A stretch of 64,000 bases of DNA from Pictodentalium vernedei (GCA_031216915.1 CM062297.1:538740971-538804970); one strand, 5' to 3'; shown: positions 11,190 through 24,185, counted from the first letter of the stretch. A program made the numbers and translations. The notes: generated by a model not told the origin, from the sequence alone.

Positions 11190-12115
11190 ATATGTGACAT
11201 CATAGATTGTGGCGAACGTTTTCGTAGCAGCCATCCCACACTTTCAGCGTTTGTACCTGAAGCTCGCCCGAACCCGGTCATATTATTAGAAAGTCCCGAA
11301 ACCAAGCATGGGCCTCGAGGCAGCCGCCCCTCTCTCTCAACCCACACCCCGAACATGCACATACCCTCTCCTGACATTCAACATGATAGAATTGGAGATT
11401 GGTGTCGCTCTCTATGTGAAAAGATGCGGTAACTATTTTTGAAGAATGAGTGAAAAATTTATGGAAATCGGCCAAGAATTGGCCGAGATTTAGTGTTTTA
11501 ATGAGTTGAGGTAATTGTTTGAATTTGGTCCTGTTCTAGCCGGTGCGACCTAACGCTGGGTACATGTCTGGGGTTGTGGCACTGTTCCCCCTCTAGGGTA
11601 GTTCCGCTTGAAATCGTGGATTCTCAGTTACTGGTGGAGAAATGATGGTGAGTGAAAGATGCATTGTGTACACTGGCGCCAAATGGACCTCGCCAAGCTG
11701 GTAACAGTTAGATATTTGTCAGAAATGAAAAGTGGACAGTAATCGCGCATGGGTTAATGGCGAATAGGCGGTAATTTGGCTAATTTGACATTAAAATTGA
11801 ACAGACAGCAATGTCGCTTCTATGTCCATTTTATCCAGACTATCAAAGGCAGCCACACGAAATTTTCAGAAGTTGTCCTACTTTCCCTGCTTGACAGGTT
11901 AGTATCTTTATTGAGTGGCGTGACTATGTGAGAACAACGTGAATTGCGTGGAAACTGAGGGGATAATTCGCCCCTACTCTATTCCCAATGCAATGACTTT
12001 TCCATTCACTATTTTCCTGTCACCCGTCGAGTAAGGCTTTATTTCTGTCTATTTGATGAACTATTCAGCTTTAAATATTCACACATTTATATGGGACACT
12101 AAGTTTTGAGTTAAA
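11190..12115. repeat. Higher-order block P, copy 2
   Basis: Paralogous to 769-1,655 in the same orientation with moderate divergence. Its final part (from 11,955) is duplicated once more in tandem. Confidence 0.75.
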
Positions 12116-12310
12116 CTGCTTATTTTAGACCGTCTGAGGGGATAATTCGCCCCTACTCTATTCCCAATGCAATGACTTTTCCATTCACTATTTTCCTGTC
12201 ACCCGTCGAGTAAGGCTTTATTTCTGTCTATTTGATGAACTATTCAGCTTTAAATATTCACACATTTATATGGGACAATAAGTTTTGAGTTAAACTGCTT
12301 ATCTTAGAAA
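11955..12310 (+). repeat. 179-bp tandem duplication
   Basis: The segment starting CTGAGGGGATAATTCGCCCC at 11,955 starts again at 12,134. The two copies are almost identical. Confidence 0.9.
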
Positions 12311-13191
12311 CTGACAACTCGACCGGTGGCGAAAAAGCCGTCATCTGGCTAATTTGATATTGAAATTGGACAGATACAATGTCAGACATATGCCAATTAT
12401 GTCCCGCCCATGCAAGGCAGAAACTTGAAATTCTCAGAATGTGGTCTACGGTAGCCGGTCGGCAGGTTAGTATCTTTGTTGAGTGCCGAGACCGCGTGGA
12501 AACACCGTGGATCAGGTGGAAACCGAGGACACGATTCGTCCCTACTTTATTCTCAATTCATCGACTTTTCCATTCATTATTTATCTGTCACCGGCTGAGT
12601 TTGGCATTATATCTGTCTATCTGATGAACTTTTCAACCTTAACTATTTGCGGCTTTGTCTTCCACCACCGAAACGCCACTGCAGGGTTACCAATATATTC
12701 AGGGACTGGTTTTACGAAAATAATTATTTCGACTGTACCTACAGTAAATCTGCCAAAGTTTAAACTTTTAATATTTACGTATAAAACAGAAGTTGTTATG
12801 CTATGCTTGCTGCATGCAGGCATAGAAAACATTCAGCGCTCAATGAATTAGGAATGGTGTAAATTGTCACTTAAACCTGCGAAATTCTGAAAAAAATGAG
12901 AGTTTTTTTCGATGGCACCTCTCTTTATGCATCCGAGACAGGTATTGCGTTAAACTTTACAGTAACCTTATGACAGAAAATATTCTTAGAATTGAACTGT
13001 GAATCCAAATTTCGAAAGCATTATCAGATATTCTATTCCAAACCACCACTGCACGCTTATCAATATTCAGTAATTTTATGAAAATATCAATTATTCTGAC
13101 CATACCGATATGAGCAGTCTCGAATCTGCCAAGGGTTTAACTTTTAATAGTGACATAAAAAACAAAAGTTGTCAGCCTGTGGCTGCTGCAA
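12311..13191. repeat. Diverged satellite sequence
   Basis: Contains further degenerate copies of the block P end and of the TATAGAACA/ATTCAGCGCTCAA sub-unit. The 122-codon frame at 12,483-12,851 runs through repeated sequence and has no recognisable domain. Confidence 0.55.
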
Positions 13192-16170
13192 TGCCAGCTC
13201 AAATTTACGAATTCAATTTCAATAAAAATCAGTAAATGAAGGTTAAAGAATATTTTGAAAATTGCAGTTTTTCACACAGTACTCTCAAATAGCTTTGAAT
13301 ATGAACCGGTTGCAAAGAACATTTTGAAAATTACAGTTTTTCACGCAGTACCCTCAAATAGCTTTGATTACGAAAAGGTTACACAAGTCACAGTAATATT
13401 CAAATCATTTGTATAAGTGATAAAATGAAAACAGTTGTCTGGAGAATGAATACTGGTCAGCTATGAAGGATAGCGTTAACAAATAAAGCATCTCAGTTTC
13501 CAAAGATCATCAATCACAGCTTGACAGTTTCTGGTGCATAGAAAACATTCAGCGCTGAATCATTTAGGATATGGAGTAAATTGTCACTTGAACTGAAAAT
13601 GGGTTTTTTTTTGGATGGGACCTATCTTTATGATGCTAGAATGGGCATAGGGTTAAACTTTACAACAAATCTTACAAAAGAAAATATGCTCAGTAGGCAA
13701 TTGTGAATACGCACATGCAAATCATTTTTGATATTCCGTTCCAAAGAGGAAGACAAGTGAATGTGCACGATCAGGCAGCGGGCGCAGGCAGGCAGTAGGC
13801 AGGCAGGCAGGAACATGCAGGCAGGCTCAGACCGAGGCAGACAGGCACACAGGCAGGCGGGCAACTGTACTCTTTCACACAGGCATTGAATGGTTAAAAT
13901 CGAAGTCAGGGCGGGCTTGATGTTAGGCAGGTTGATAGGTAGACAGACTGCACGCAGGCATCTAGTGCATACAGGCAGGCACAGGCAGGCGGGCAAGCAC
14001 AAGCAGTCAGGCAGGCAGGCAGGCACGCAGGTAGGCACGCAGGTGTCCAGGCAGACTCGGGCAAACGCAGGCTGGCTCGCAGACAGGAAGGCAGGCGCGC
14101 AGGTATTCGAAGTCAGTGCTGGCTTGATGTCAGGCAGGTAGGTAAACAGACAGACTGTGTGCAAGCGCAGACATGGAGGCACTGGTAAGCGCAGACAGGC
14201 ACGCAGGCAGGCTCAGGCAGGCACGGCGGCAGGTGTGCATGCATGCAGGCAGGCAGGCAGGCAGGCAGTCACAGGCAGTGGGCAGGCAGGCGCAGGCAAG
14301 CGAGCAGGACGGCTGGCGGCAGGCATTTTTAACAACTCTTCCAACTGTTCTCTTTCTCACATGCATGACTGATGAATGGTTAAAATCGAAGTCAGGGTAG
14401 GCTTGATGTTGGGCAGGTAGATAGGCAGGCAGACAGACTGCAGGCAGGCAGGCAGGCACGCAGGCATTTCTAACAACTCCTCCGAATGTACCCTTTCACA
14501 CAGGCATAACAGGTGAATGATTAAAATCGAAGTCAGGACGGGCTTGCTGGCAGGCAGGTAGGTAGACTGACAGACTGCATTTCATAATATTCCCGCCATA
14601 ATTGCTGAGAATCGATATCTACTTCTTTGAAACTACGTGCAAAGGGTTAAATTAAAAATCAACAGCATCATAGCAATACTGCTAAGGAAATAGTGTCACC
14701 ACACATTTATCTATTCTGTTGCAATTAAAAAATCAGTAACAAAAAGGGTTAACAGACCGTTCTCTTTCACACTGGCATGACTGTTGTATGGTTAATGTTG
14801 AAGTCAGGGCAGGTGGGCAGGCAGACAGACTGCAGGCAGGCAGGCAGGCAGGCAGGCAGGCAAGCAGGCATTTCTAACAACTCCTCCGAATGTATCCTTT
14901 CACACAGGCATAATAGGTGAATGATTAAAATCGAAGTCAGGACGGGCTTGCTGGCAGGCAGGTAGGTAGACTGACAGACTGCATTTCATAATATTCCAGC
15001 CATAATTGCTGAGAATCCATATCTACTTCTTTGAAACTACGTGCAAAGGGTTAAATTAAAAATCAACAGCATCATAGCAATACTGCTTAGGAAATAGTGT
15101 CACCACACATTTATATCTATTCTGTTGCAATTAAAAAATCAGTAACAAAAAGGGTTAACAGACTGTTCTCTTTCACACTGGCATGACTTGTATGGTTAAT
15201 GTTGAAGTCAGGGTAGGTGGGCATTTCTGACAACTCTTCCGACTCTACCCTTTCACACAGAAATGACTGGTGAATGGTTAAAATGGAATTCAGCGCGTGC
15301 TTCCTGTCAGGCAGGTAGGTTGGCATACACACTGACAAACCGTATTTCATATAATTCCAGCCATATTTGCTGGAAATCCATATCTAATTCTCTGTAACCA
15401 CGCATGCAGGGTTAAGTTAGAAATCAACAGCATTATAGCAGTATTGGTTTGTTGGAATAAAAATCAGTAAAAGAGGGTTAATGAGTATTTTGAAAAGTGC
15501 TGTTTTTTCCAGGCAGTACTGTACTCTGTATGAAATAAGAAAAACAGCATCTGGAGAATGCTGGTCAGTTAAAATCATATTACACAAAATGAAACACCTG
15601 TTGTCATGTTCAATCACATTTGACACTTACTGATAACAACGCTTGAGCAATATTATACCAACAAAGTGAACAACTTTTAAAAAGAATTTGGGGGTACTCC
15701 AATTCAAGGCCGAAAACTGGGTGAAGAGCAAAACTTTGAATAAAACATATAACAGCAATATTGTTCTAGAATGTACGCCCTATCTTCTCAAGGAAAAAAC
15801 TTTGAGAAAATATGTCTCCAGTGTTGAGAAATCGCATGTGAAAGTTGGCAAAAACAGCAATTATTCCGACAGTACCCTTATGGGAGCTCCCAAATCTGCC
15901 AAGGGTTAAACTTTTTACAATAACATATAGAACAAAAGTTGTTGTACTTTGACAGCTGCATGCAGCCATAGAAAACATTCAGCGCTCAATCAATTAGATA
16001 TGGAGTAAATTGACACTTAAGGTTACCAAATTCTAAAAAATTGAAGTGTTCTTGGACGGTACCTACTTTTAGGCAATCAGAATGGCCATGGGGTTAAACT
16101 TTACAACCAAACTTACAACAGCAAATATGCTCGGTAATCAATTGTGAATGCGGACATGCAAATTATTTTT
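13192..16170. repeat. Higher-order block Q, copy 2
   Basis: Near-identical in order to 1,974-4,628, but with an extra roughly 350-bp sub-unit (about 14,800-15,200) and different GCAG repeat counts. It is interrupted at its right edge by the element starting at 16,171. The sequence that should follow (the head block) resumes at 17,847. Confidence 0.85.
13780..14565. repeat. GCAG-rich compound array, copy 2
   Basis: Counterpart of 2,560-3,430. A further pure GCAG run lies at about 14,830-14,870. The 184-codon minus-strand frame (13,628-14,182) is a translation of the repeat and is not conserved as a frame in copy 1. Confidence 0.85.
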
Positions 16171-17846
16171 AGCTCACCAACTTTAGTTGTGTGAGCTTAT
16201 GGAATGGCTCAATCGGCCGGCGTCGGCGTTGGCGCCGGCGTCGGCGTCAGCGTACGTGTCCAATAATGTTAAAGTTTCTGTTTAGGTCACTTATTCGCCC
16301 TATTTCCATATCATGGCTTTTATTATGCTGCTATATGATGATTATTATCATTTTACCATGATTTAACCCCTCATACCCTACATTTTAGACATTTTTCTTG
16401 ACATTTTTAGTTGCGTTTAGTTTTCTGTTTAGCTCGGAATTTCATGTTTAACTTAGTGTTTAGGTCAGCTGCTGTGCTCCTTCTCTTCCCATAGCAATTA
16501 GTTTCATCATACATGTTCCTCAGTATCATTGTTCCATGATTAACCCCTCATACCCTGCATTTTAAACATTTTTCTTGAAATTTTTAGTTGCGTTTAGTTT
16601 TCTGTTTAGCTCGGAATTGCATGTTTAACTTGATGTTAAGGTCAGCTGCTGTGCTCCTTCTCTTCCCATGGCACTTATATTCATCATACATGTTCCTCAG
16701 TATCATTGTTCCATGATTAACCTCTCATACCCTGCATTTTAAACATTTTTCTTGACATTTTTAGTTGCGTTTAGTTTTCTGTTTAGCTCAGAATTTCATG
16801 TTTAACTAAGTGTTTAGGTCAGCTGCTGTGCTCCTTTTCTTCCCATGGCACTTATATTCCTCATACATGTTCCTCAGTATCATTGTTCCATGATTAACCC
16901 CTCATACCCTGCATTTTAAACATTTTTCTTGACATTTTTAGTTGCGTTTAGTTTTCTGTTTAGCTCAGAATTTCATGTTTAACTTGATGTTTAGGTCAGC
17001 TGCTGTGCTCCTTCTCTTCCCATGGCACTTATATTCATTATACATGTTTCTCAGTATCATTGTTCCATGATTAACCCCTCATACCCTGCATTTTAAACGT
17101 TTTTCATCACATTTTTAGTTGCGTTTAGTTTTCTGTTTAGCTCGGAATTTCATGTTTAACTAAGTGTTTAGGTCAGCTGCTGTGCTCCTTTTCTTCCCAT
17201 GGCACTTATATTCGTCATACATGTTCCTCAGTATCATTGTTCCATGATTAACCCCTCATACCCTGCATTTTAAACATTTTTCTTGACATTTTTAGTTGCG
17301 TTTAGTTTTCTGTTTAGCTCAGAATTTCATGTTTAACTTAGTGTTTAGGTCAGCTGCTGTGCTCCTTCTCTTCCCATGGCACTTATATTCATTATACATG
17401 TTTCTCAGTATCATTGTTCCATGATTAACCCCTTATACCCTGCATTTTAAACGTTTTTCATCACATTTTTAGTAGCGTTTAGTTTTCTGTTTAGCTCGGA
17501 ATTTCATGTTTAACTAAGTGTTTAGGTCAGCTGCTGTGCTCCTTCTCTTCCAATGGCACTTATATTCATCATACATGTTCCTCAGTATCATTGTTCCATG
17601 ATTAACCCCTCATACCCAGCATTTTAAACATTTTTCTTGACATTTTTAGTTGCGTTTAGTTTTCTGTTTAGCTCAGAATTTCATGCTCAACTTAGTGTTT
17701 ATGTCAGTTTCTGTGTTTTACTTTTAAGAGGTTGTGTTTAGGTAAGCTTTGTCGCATGTTATGAGCCTGTTTGATACAGTTCTTGTGTTTGCCAAAGTTA
17801 CTATCAAAGAGGAATGTTGGTGAGCTATAGGGCGTTGGCGTCCTTG
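16171..17846 (+). mobile_element. Helentron-like non-autonomous element with 177-bp array
   Basis: The 5' end folds as a hairpin: AGCTCACCAAC pairs with GTTGTGTGAGCT at 16,171-16,197. An inverted copy, GTTGGTGAGCT, lies near the 3' end (17,816-17,826), and the element stops at CCTTG followed by T. The uninterrupted junction of block Q with the head block at about 4,628 is the empty site. About eight tandem copies of a roughly 177-bp unit fill 16,270-17,700. Asymmetric terminal inverted repeats with internal tandem arrays are known for Helentron-associated (HINE) elements. No Rep/helicase gene is present. Confidence 0.7.
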
Positions 17847-18395
17847 TTCAATATTCCATTGCAAAGTGGAAGAAAAGTGAACTCAAACTGAGCGAATTTT
17901 AGTTAGACTTTTAGGGTACTCGGATTTGAGCACCGAAAACTGGGTGAAGGCTAAATCTTTGAATAAGAGATATAACAGCAAAATTGTTCATGGATGAATG
18001 CCCAACCTTCTCATGTGACATGCTTTGAGAAAAGGTTGCTGCAGTGCTGAGAAATCGCATGTGAATGTTGGCAATTTTCGCCAAAAATGCATTTTCGGGT
18101 GACGATTGTGGCAAAACAGGGTCAACATGGGTAATACCGCCTATGCAGGCAGATGCAATTGGTGATGCTGCACAAATCAGGAATGTCTCAGCCCAATCTC
18201 CCAGAGCAAATGTGAGAATTGTGGCAAAACGTGACATTTTGACGACATTTTTCACGGATTTGGCAGAAAACGAAAAACTTCAGAAATGCCATGACCCAGG
18301 TGAGAAACTTCGCATGGAGCTCTACCAATGTGCCAAATTTTAGACAAATTGTACAGACTGTTTTCTCGTAATCCGGCAGACAAGAATCGGTGAAA
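17847..18395. repeat. Satellite head block, copy 3
   Basis: Resumes the head-block sequence after the inserted element and ends in an A-rich tract like the other two copies. It is the rightmost member of the satellite domain. Confidence 0.85.
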
Positions 18396-18535
18396 TAAAA
18401 AAAAAAAAATAAAAAAAAAAAAAAAAAAAGAGAAAAATAGCAATAACAATAGATCCACCTATTAGAAATAGGTGAATCTAAAAAGAAAAATAGCAATATC
18501 TAAAGATTCACCTATTGAAAATAGGTGAATCTAAA
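18396..18535. repeat. A-rich region with paired palindromes
   Basis: Two dyads occur here. The second (about 18,506-18,534) is a perfect AGATTCACCTATT/AATAGGTGAATCT hairpin with a 3-base loop. They match those at 5,237-5,408. Confidence 0.75.
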
Positions 18536-18711
18536 TAGCAAATTTTGTATATCACGAGTGCAGATATGGTAGATTCGTTAGGTAAACTGTTAACAAAAAA
18601 TGGCGCCGACTATTTTGAGTCTAAGCATTGCCATTCCTGGGACAGTCGGGCTGCATGCGTGACATCACTCTAGTTATATTTATAAATGTTCTTTTTTTAG
18701 ATATATATTTC
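18536..18711. other. Boundary of the segmental duplication
   Basis: Single-copy sequence up to about 18,670. Then 18,674-18,704 matches the intron end just upstream of exon X (33,394-33,423), including the acceptor AG and the first exon bases. At 18,712 it switches abruptly to block A sequence that elsewhere lies about 900 bp downstream of exon X. It may be a remnant of an earlier unit. Confidence 0.5.
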
Positions 18712-19643
18712 GTACCGATATTTGTGCGATCAGTTTTTTGTACAGAACTTCTGTACGAAAGTTCTGATTTGAATAAATTTTTGTCTGAATGTTTAGTAAC
18801 ATGGAATACATCACATATAATATTGGTTTTTTTCTCATGCAGAAATTATGCAAATTAGATGGACTTTGATTTATTCAGTGCTACTTATACACTGTAAGTG
18901 CACATGTCGATACAGCTCTGGCTAGGGGCTGTATTTATGAACCAATCTTCACGAAACTTCTTGGGTACCTTTGTTATCACCTAGGGATGAGAACGAGTGT
19001 TTCTAGGTGCTGTCCAAATTTAAGATGGCTACCAGTGGCCATTTTGTACCGAAATTAGGTACAATCAGTTTTTTGTACACAACTTCAATACCTCTGTTAT
19101 CACCTTGGGACGAGAATGAGTGATTTTGGGTGCAGTCCGAAATTCAATATGGCTACCGGTGGCCATTTTGTACCGAAATTATGTACAATCAGTTTTTTGT
19201 ACAGAACTTCTATATGAAGGTCCTGATTTGAATAAAGTTTTGCATGAATGGTTAGTAACATGGAATACATCACATATAATACAGGTTTTCTTCTCGTGCA
19301 GAAATGATGCAAATTAGATGAACTTTGATTATTCAGTGCTACTTATACACAGTAAGTGCACATTTCAATACGGCTCTGGCTTGAGACATCTGTCACCCAC
19401 CTTTACAATACTTTACCTGTACATTTGTTACAGGCTACGATCAGTATTTATGTACTGATTTTTACAATACTTAATGTGTACCTTTGTTATCAGGTCATTA
19501 CCTAGATGTGTGTCATTGCTGTGCCTCATACTATACATGTGCATGTCTTACACAAGTTGAGCTACAGTGTCATTGACACTTTCATGTGCATTTTGTATGT
19601 ACTACAATAACTGATCCCTTTTTTACTCACATTTTGTGTACAG

Positions 19644-19716
19644 TGTAAAAGATGGAAGTTTGACACTCACCGAACCATACTACCATGCACAGTCACTTTC
19701 TGACCTTAATATGTAA
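19644..19716 (+). other. Candidate 3' terminal exon, unit 1 (weak)
   Basis: After ACAG an open stretch reads VKDGSLTLTEPYYHAQSLSD and ends LNM-stop. The same stretch occurs at 35,277-35,349 and 61,767-61,839. The single difference among the three is synonymous (CCA/CCT). There is no nearby polyadenylation signal, and a stop here conflicts with an exon chain running through the units. It could be an alternative end or chance. Confidence 0.2.
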
Positions 19717-19759
19717 CTTGTACACCCTTCACATTTGTAAGTATTAAGGGCATCTGGAG

Positions 19760-19968
19760 CCAATACTATAAAACTTTACAATTGTATTTTCTAGAATTGT
19801 ATTTTCTACCTATTAATATAACTGACAAAAATGAATCATTAGCATTTTAAAAGATACGGCAAATTGCCACATCTTTGAAAATGTTAATGGTTCATTTCAA
19901 CCCATTTAAAGTCATAAGTAGAAAATACAATTCTAGAAAATACAATTGTAAAAGTTTTATAGTATTGG
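19760..19968. repeat. Foldback element, intact copy
   Basis: Arms of about 53 bp are inverted complements: the left begins CCAATACTATAAAACTTTAC, the right ends in its complement AGTATTGG. A spacer of about 100 bp separates them. The copy at 61,883-62,091 is also complete. The copy at 35,393-35,494 has lost most of the spacer and right arm. Confidence 0.85.
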
Positions 19969-20868
19969 CCCCCTGGCCTGAACAAAAAAGTTCTGCTGGA
20001 CATGTAAGACAACCTTATTTTATATTCAAAACCTTAACATCCAGGCTGCCAAGACTTTTCTGGTCTGATAAATTTATATACCCATACCTGTCTTATGCCA
20101 GTTTGGTGTATATTTATGACTGTGTTAAGCCAAGTCTTGATTATGTATAAAAGTAGGAGAAATCTGTTTAAACTATCTAATACCTGTCGGCAAAATTTGC
20201 TTAAAAATTTAGTGTGAGCATTGTGATTGCGATATTCAAATTTGTAGTTTTATTAATTTGATGATGTACTGCTACTTTGTTTTCATCAGTCTGATATGCA
20301 CATCTTTACTTTAACTCTCTACTTGTCATAACTCCCATTCTCTTGATAATATTTACACATTTTTGTGTTGGAAGTTTATTTTGATAAATTTTGATTTTAT
20401 GACGAAAACTTATATGTGCCCCATGAAAACCATGTAAGGGGGTACCATCCTTGTTCACTGTGGTAACAAGTTCTACTTTACTGGTAAAATAGGACCTGAT
20501 AATCAATGCCCAGGGTGGGTGTCCTCTAGAATAGGCAGCATATGTATAATTGGTTGGCTAATTTCAAATTGAATGTCAAGGTCCTGATTTAATCTAAAAA
20601 TACCATAAACATTAATTTATGAATCAACAATGTTGCTGAGTTCAGACTCGATTTGACCAAATTTTTTATGATATTACCATTAATACACCACCTAGTTACA
20701 CTAATTGTGGTAATATGATATTTTTAAGATAAATTAAATACTTTTTGATTGTCTATTAAAATAGCCTGTGTCCATCCGTGTGAGTGTGCATCCCACATTG
20801 GTTTCCTGATGATAACTTTAGTTATAATAGGCCAAATCAAATGAAATTTGGTATGTATAGGTGTATCA

Positions 20869-23800
20869 ACCTTATTTTTACCTTAACTTGACATAGTCAA
20901 GATAAGCTATTGCCATCACGCGTGCGGAAGTCTGTTAGTCTGTTAGTCTGTGAGTCTGTGACGTCTGTTCACATTTTCCTTTAGCACGGGCTACACCCCG
21001 CAGTTCTTGTCTGATCGTCACGAAATTTCATATGCAGGTTTGGGGTCATGTCTAGATGAGAACGTCCCCTTTTGGTCGCGATCGGGCAACCGGTATGGCT
21101 GCCCGAGCCCCAAACCCGAAAACCATTAGCACAGTCTACAGGTCGTATTTATGAAGGGATTTCATTGTAACTTGGTAGGATGCCTCTGTATAGTGCCTAG
21201 ATGAGAATGTCCCCTTTTGGGTATGATCTATCAACTGTGATGGCTGCCCAAGCCCGAAACCCAAAAACTTTTAGCACAGTCTGCAGGTCATGTTTAATGT
21301 GGAGGGATTTCATTGTAACTTGGTAGGATGACTCCTTATGATGTCTAGATGCGAATTTCCCCATTTGGGCATGATCTGCCAACCGTGACGACTGCCCGAG
21401 CCCAAAACCCGAAAACCTTTAGCACAGTCTACAGGTCATATTTATTGAGGAATTTCATTGCAACTTGGTGGGTTGACTTCATACAATGTCTAGATGAGAA
21501 AGTCTTCCTTTGGACGTGATTGGGCAACTGTGACGGCTACAGGAGCCCGAAGCCCGAAAACCTTTAGCACAGTCTAGAGGTCATATTTATGAAACGATTT
21601 CATTGTAACTTGGCAGGATGACTCCAAATAATGTCTAGATGAGAACATCCCATTTTGGTCGCGATCATGCAGCCTTTATGTGTGCCCGAGCCCAAAAACC
21701 TTTAGCATAGGCAAAAGGTCATATTTATCGAAGGATTTCATTGTAACCTGTTAGGTTGACTCCATATAATGCCTAGATGATGACATCCCCTTTCGGTCGT
21801 GATTGGTCAGTTGTGATGGCTACAAGTGCCCGAAGCCCGAAAACCTTGAGCACAGTCTACAGGTCATATTTATGAAGGGATTTCATTGTAACTTCTTAGG
21901 ATCACTCCAGATGAAGCTCAGATGAGATTGTCCCCTATGGTTGCGATCATTCACCCATGATGGCTGCCCAAGCCCGAAGCCCGAAAACCTTTAGCACAGT
22001 CTACAGGTCATATTTATGAAGGGATTTCATTGTAACTTGGTAGGTTAACTTCACATAATGTCTAGATGAGAACGTGCGATCATTCACCCATGATGGCTGC
22101 CCGAGCCCGAAGCCCGAAAACCTTTAGCACAGTCTACAGGTCATATTTATGAAGGGATTTCATTGTAACTTGTTAGGTTAACTTCATATAATGTCTAGAT
22201 GAGAACATCCCCTTTTGGACATGATTGGGCAACTGTGACGGCTAAAGGTGCCCGAAGCCCGAAAACCTTTAGCACAGTCTACAGGTCATATTTATGAGGG
22301 GATTTCATTGTAACTTGGTAGGATGACTCCAAATAATGTCTAGATGAGAACGTCCTCTTTTGATCGTGATCATTCAGCCTTAATGGGTGCCCGAGCCCAA
22401 AAACCTTTAGCATAGGTAAAAGGTCATATTTATGGAAGGATTTCATTGTAACCTATTAGGTTGACTCCATATAATGCCTAGATGATGACATCCCCTTTTG
22501 GTCGTAATTGGTCAGCTGTGTTGGCTACAAGTGCCCGAAGTCCAAAAACCTTGGACACAGTCTACAGGCCATATTTATGAAGGGATTTCATTGTAACTTC
22601 ATAGGATCATTCCAGATGATGCCCAGATGAGATTGTCCCCTTTGGTTGCGATTATTCAACCATGATGGCTGCCCGAACCCGAAGCCCGAAAACTTAAGCA
22701 CAGTCTACAAGTCATATTTGTGAAGGGATTCCATTGTAACTTGGTAGGTTGACTTAATATAATGCCTAGATGAGAACGTCCCCTTTTGGACATGTTTGGG
22801 CAACTTTAACGGCTAAAGGTGCCCGAAGCCCAAAAACCTTTAGCACTGTCTACAGGTCATATTTATGAAGGGATTTCATTGTAACTTGGTAGGTTGACTC
22901 CAAATAAGGTCAAGATGAGAACGTCCCATTTTGGCCGTGATCATTCAGCCTTGATGGGTGCCCGAGCCCAAAAACCTTTAGCATAGGCAAAAGGTTATAT
23001 TTATAGAAGGATTTCATTGTAACATTGTTAGGTTGACTCCATATAATGCCTAGATGATGACATCCCCTTTTGGTCGTGATTGGTCAACTGTGATGGCTAC
23101 AGGTGCCCGAAGCCCGAAAACCTTGAACACAGTCTACAGGTCATATTTATGAAGGGATTTCATTGTAACTTCGCAGGATCACTCCAGATGATGCCCAGAT
23201 GAGATTGTCCCCTTTGGTTGCGATCATTCAACCATGATGGCTGCCCGAGCCCGAAGCCCGAAAACCTTTAGCACAGTCTAAGGTCATATTTATGAAGGGA
23301 TTTCATTGTAACTTGGTAGGTTGACTTCATATAATGTCTAGATGAGAACGTCCCCTTTTGGACACGAGTGGGCAACTGTGACGGCTTCATGGGCCCAAAG
23401 CCCGAAAACCTTTAGAACAGTCTACAGGTCATAATTATGAAGGGATTTTATTGTAGCTTGGTAGGATGACTCCAAATAGTGTCCAGATGAGAACGACCCC
23501 TTTTGGTCACAATCATTCAGCCTTGATGGCTGCCCGAGCCCAAAAACCTTTAGCATGTCTGTAGGTCGTATTTATGGAAGGATTTCATTGTAACTTGTTA
23601 GGTTGACTCCATATAATGCCTAGATGATATCCCCTTTTGGTCGTGGTTGGTCAACTGTGATGTCTACAGGTGCCTGAAGCCCGAAAACCTTTAGCACAGT
23701 CTACAGGTCGTATTTATGGAGGGATTTCATTGTAACTTGGTAGGTTGACTTCATATAATGTCTAGATGAGAACGTCCCCTTTGGACGCAATTGGGAAACT

Positions 23801-24168
23801 GACGGCTACAGGGGCCCGAAGCCCGAAAACCTTTAGCACAGTCTACAGGCCATATTTATGAAGGGATTTTAATGTAACTTGATAGGATGACTCATTTTGG
23901 AATAATTTCATTGTAATTTTGTTGATATATGTTAACTGTGAGGGCCACATATATTAACTGTGAGGTCATATTAACCCACCCCTCATATCTTTAGTACAGT
24001 GTACACCTCATATTATTTTTATCATAAACATAGCATACAGGGAACAGAAATGAACATATTCCCAATTATCACAATTCTTGTCTTATTTCATAATCCTTTC
24101 ATAAACATTGAACATTATCCTTTTCATCAAACACAACACACAAGTTAAGCTACAGTGTCATTGACACT
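20869..24168 (+). mobile_element. Hairpin-headed element with ~143-bp tandem array
   Basis: This 3.3-kb insertion in unit 1 is absent from units 2 and 3. It starts with a hairpin (ACTTGAC/GTCAAG, near 20,885-20,901), then repeated GTCTGT, then about 20 copies of a roughly 143-bp monomer. Each monomer contains ACCTTTAGCACAGTCTACAG and GATTTCATTGTAACTTGG. It ends at a perfect 3' hairpin, AGTGTC-ATT-GACACT (24,154-24,168). That same 3' hairpin occurs in block A at 19,566, 35,194 and 61,684. No coding sequence is present. Confidence 0.75.
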
Positions 24169-24185
24169 TTCATTTTTTTTTTTCT

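Larger units (their letters stand above)
18712..20868 (+). repeat. Segmental duplication block A, unit 1
   Basis: Near-identical to 34,336-36,390 and 60,830-62,995. Inside are shorter repeats carrying TTGGGTACCTTTGTTATCACC and the interjection CATTTTGTACCGAAATTA, spaced 130-330 bp. A foldback lies at 19,760. Open frames such as 20,306-20,506 (minus strand) recur in all copies, but only because the DNA is nearly identical. Confidence 0.9.

Noticed and set aside
13628-14182. 184-codon cysteine/alanine-rich minus-strand frame
   Set aside because: It is a translation of GCAG repeats; the paralogous array at 2.6-3.4 kb breaks the frame.
21130-23890. Regular array that might suggest CRISPR
   Set aside because: Monomers of about 143 bp are similar along their whole length; there are no unique spacers, and the genome is eukaryotic.
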